Origin: Colletotrichum lupini
Taxonomy: Eukaryota; Ascomycota; Sordariomycetes; Glomerellales; Glomerellaceae
Length of the DNA: 64,000 nucleotides
NCBI RefSeq assembly: GCF_023278565.1
Contig: NC_064672.1
Span: 1,860,001 to 1,924,000, forward strand
Reading direction: 5' to 3'
Part shown: in pieces, positions 62,128-64,000 of the stretch
Position numbering within the stretch: position 1 is the first letter of the stretch
Layout: each line of letters opens with the position of its first letter
Made by a program: the position numbers and the translations under genes
The notes under the pieces: model-generated
Seen by the model: only the letters and a program-made list of their open reading frames with translations
Databases searched by the model: none
Told to the model about the DNA's origin: nothing

Positions 62128-64000
62128 CCTAAGTACCTTATTATCAAAGAAAGTTAATTCTTTCTAAGTCATAAGTACAAGAATATAGTTTTAATAAAAT
62201 AGTATAGTACTTACTTAGTATTTAAATTAAGATACTTTTTTAAGCTTATTATAAAAAAAAGATAATTATATTATTAACTACTTACTATCGAAGTTTATAA
62301 GTAGTACTATAGCTTTAACTATAATAGCTTCGTTTATAATAAATAAAAAGTTTAATTATAAGTCCTTTAAAAGCCTCTTTTTAAGAACTATAAGAGCCTC
62401 TAAGTTAAGTTAAAATGCTTATTAAAATATTAATAACTAAACTAACCTTACGATAACGACCTTAATAAAAGACTTAATAAATAACGCTAAAAGCCTTATT
62501 AATATTAAGTACGATTTACGAAGTATAATAACGTAACTATAGAGTATTATTAATATATCTTATGTTAAAAAGGGTATTATTAATATTAATAAAATAAATG
62601 AGGCTATATTAATATAGTGCCTTAACTTTTTTTTATAGCTCGAGGATAATCGCTTTAAATAATATTAAAAGTTTATTAAAAAGCTTTCTTAAGTACTCTA
62701 GTATATTTACCGCTATTTCCGTAATAATAAGACTCCCGGCGCTTATATATAAAAATATAATAGATTCGGGATGCGGCCAGTAATAGGATACTAATAACTT
62801 AGTAACTAATATACGGATCGTATTATAAAAGAACTTTTTAAGAAGTAAAGCCTTTATAAAAGACTTTATAAGCTTTAGTTTTATAATATATTTATATTTA
62901 TATTATAGCCTCGCTAGTTAAGTATTTATAGCCTAATTTTTTATAATTCTAAAGCTTCTATTTTTATAAAGTAATTAGTATAAGTAATAATAAATTATAA
63001 AAACGAACGGAACGTTAACGAAACAATACTTAGTTATTAATAAAGAGCTATTAGTATTAATAAGCTATAGCTATTTAGAGTCGATTATTTAACCCTATTT
63101 TATTTAGGGGAACGAGCTTATTATAAGGTAAATCTTATTTAAATATTAGTATTTATAAAAGAGCTAAATAAAGAAGATAATTAAAATAAATTACTTTTAT
63201 GGGCTAGTTACTTTATTAATACTCTAAAGATTTTATTTATTATAAACGGGGCGTTTATTAATAATTAATTATTAAATATATGAGGTTAAAGTACGTATAA
63301 AAGTGCGAGTAATATTAAAATAGCTAGTTTAATAAACCTTATAAGCCTAATAATAACTTACTTTTATAAAATAATAAAAATAATAGTTAAAGATTAAAAT
63401 TAAGAACGGCGTTAATATAAAGAGCTCGTTTAATAATTTATTAAGTAGCTAGCGATATATTTAGGTTAATAAGAATATAAAAAGCCTCTTTTTTATAACT
63501 ATAAACTAATTAAAAAAGAGTTTACGAATACTTAGGTAGTAAATTAGATTATTATTATAAAAATAAGTAATAAGCTTTATATAGAAAGTATTATAAAATA
63601 GTATATTAAATAGGCCCTATTTAAAATATTTTTATTATTATAAATATAATAATATAATTATAAAAAGAGCTTTTAAGATCCCCTTTTTTAAGGCAACTTT
63701 TTAGCGTTTATTTATTAATAATACGTAGACCCCGAGACTTAAAAACGGGAATATTATAGAGAGCTAAGAATAAAGAAGCTAAAAAAGAACTAGACCCCTA
63801 CTTAGTTCTTTACTAAGTAATTAGTAATTTATTATAATTTAGGTATAGAAAATATAGAGAATTTAAAAGTAGAGGTATATTAGTTCTTTTTCAAATTACT
63901 ATTTTAGTTATAGGACGATTTAATTTATTATAGGGTTTTAATTAAGAAAGTATGCGATATAGTTTATAAAGCTAATAAATTATAATTATTAAATTAGTAA
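62128..64000. mobile_element. Second RIP-mutated AT-rich block, unclassified, runs off window
   Basis: Same composition as 1,771-46,925: CpA and TpG nearly absent, TpA enriched, stops in all frames. I found no convincing match to the gypsy, hAT-like, retroposon or A elements of the first block, so it is probably another repeat family. The plus strand near 62,170-62,420 reads somewhat like a degraded protein but no domain is recognisable. Confidence 0.6.

Overview
The window is from a filamentous ascomycete (Pezizomycotina, probably a Sordariomycete). Genes have short introns (49-150 bp) with GT..AG (once GC..AG) borders. Gene families are typical of the group: subtilisin-like protease, MFS sugar porter, LCCL-domain membrane protein and small secreted protein. 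Two long stretches carry the signature of repeat-induced point mutation (RIP): extreme AT content, TA-rich, and almost no CpA/TpG. I cannot name the species.

Layout. 1-200 is the 5' end of a secreted subtilisin-like protease (minus strand). 1,771-46,925 is a sharply bounded AT-rich block with no intact gene. It can be read as a nest of transposons. An ~85-bp inverted repeat caps both ends (1,771-1,855 and 46,840-46,925). Inside it sits a Ty3/gypsy element, 15,596-46,828, with 4-bp target duplication TAAT. That element is split by a ~12-kb gypsy element of another family (16,641-34,842, 397-bp LTRs), which is itself split by a second copy of the first family in reverse (20,164-26,326). Two hAT-like DNA transposons (35,764-39,324 and 39,901-43,332) also sit in the outer gypsy, and a third copy lies at 5,843-10,312. 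After subtracting nested insertions the three hAT-like copies are 3,432-3,434 bp, and the split gypsy is about 6.0 kb against 6.16 kb for its sister, so the reconstruction is internally consistent. A ~1-kb retroposon family (two long copies and one 113-bp fragment) and a second short retroposon-like family complete the nest.

46,926-62,127 is normal gene space. It holds a flavin-reductase-like protein (49,454-50,297, minus), a 115-aa cysteine-containing secreted protein with a GC-AG intron (51,018-51,420, minus), an MFS sugar transporter (53,531-55,260, minus) divergent from a 551-aa secreted protein (56,306-58,263, plus), and an LCCL-domain multi-spanning membrane protein (59,890-61,764, plus). 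62,128-64,000 begins a second RIP-mutated AT-rich block that runs off the window.

How it fits together: the genes are single-copy and lie beside and between RIP-inactivated transposon islands, the two-compartment layout common in plant-associated fungi. The divergent transporter/secreted-protein pair may be co-regulated. The small secreted protein, in gene space ~4 kb from the large repeat block, is the most effector-like gene here.
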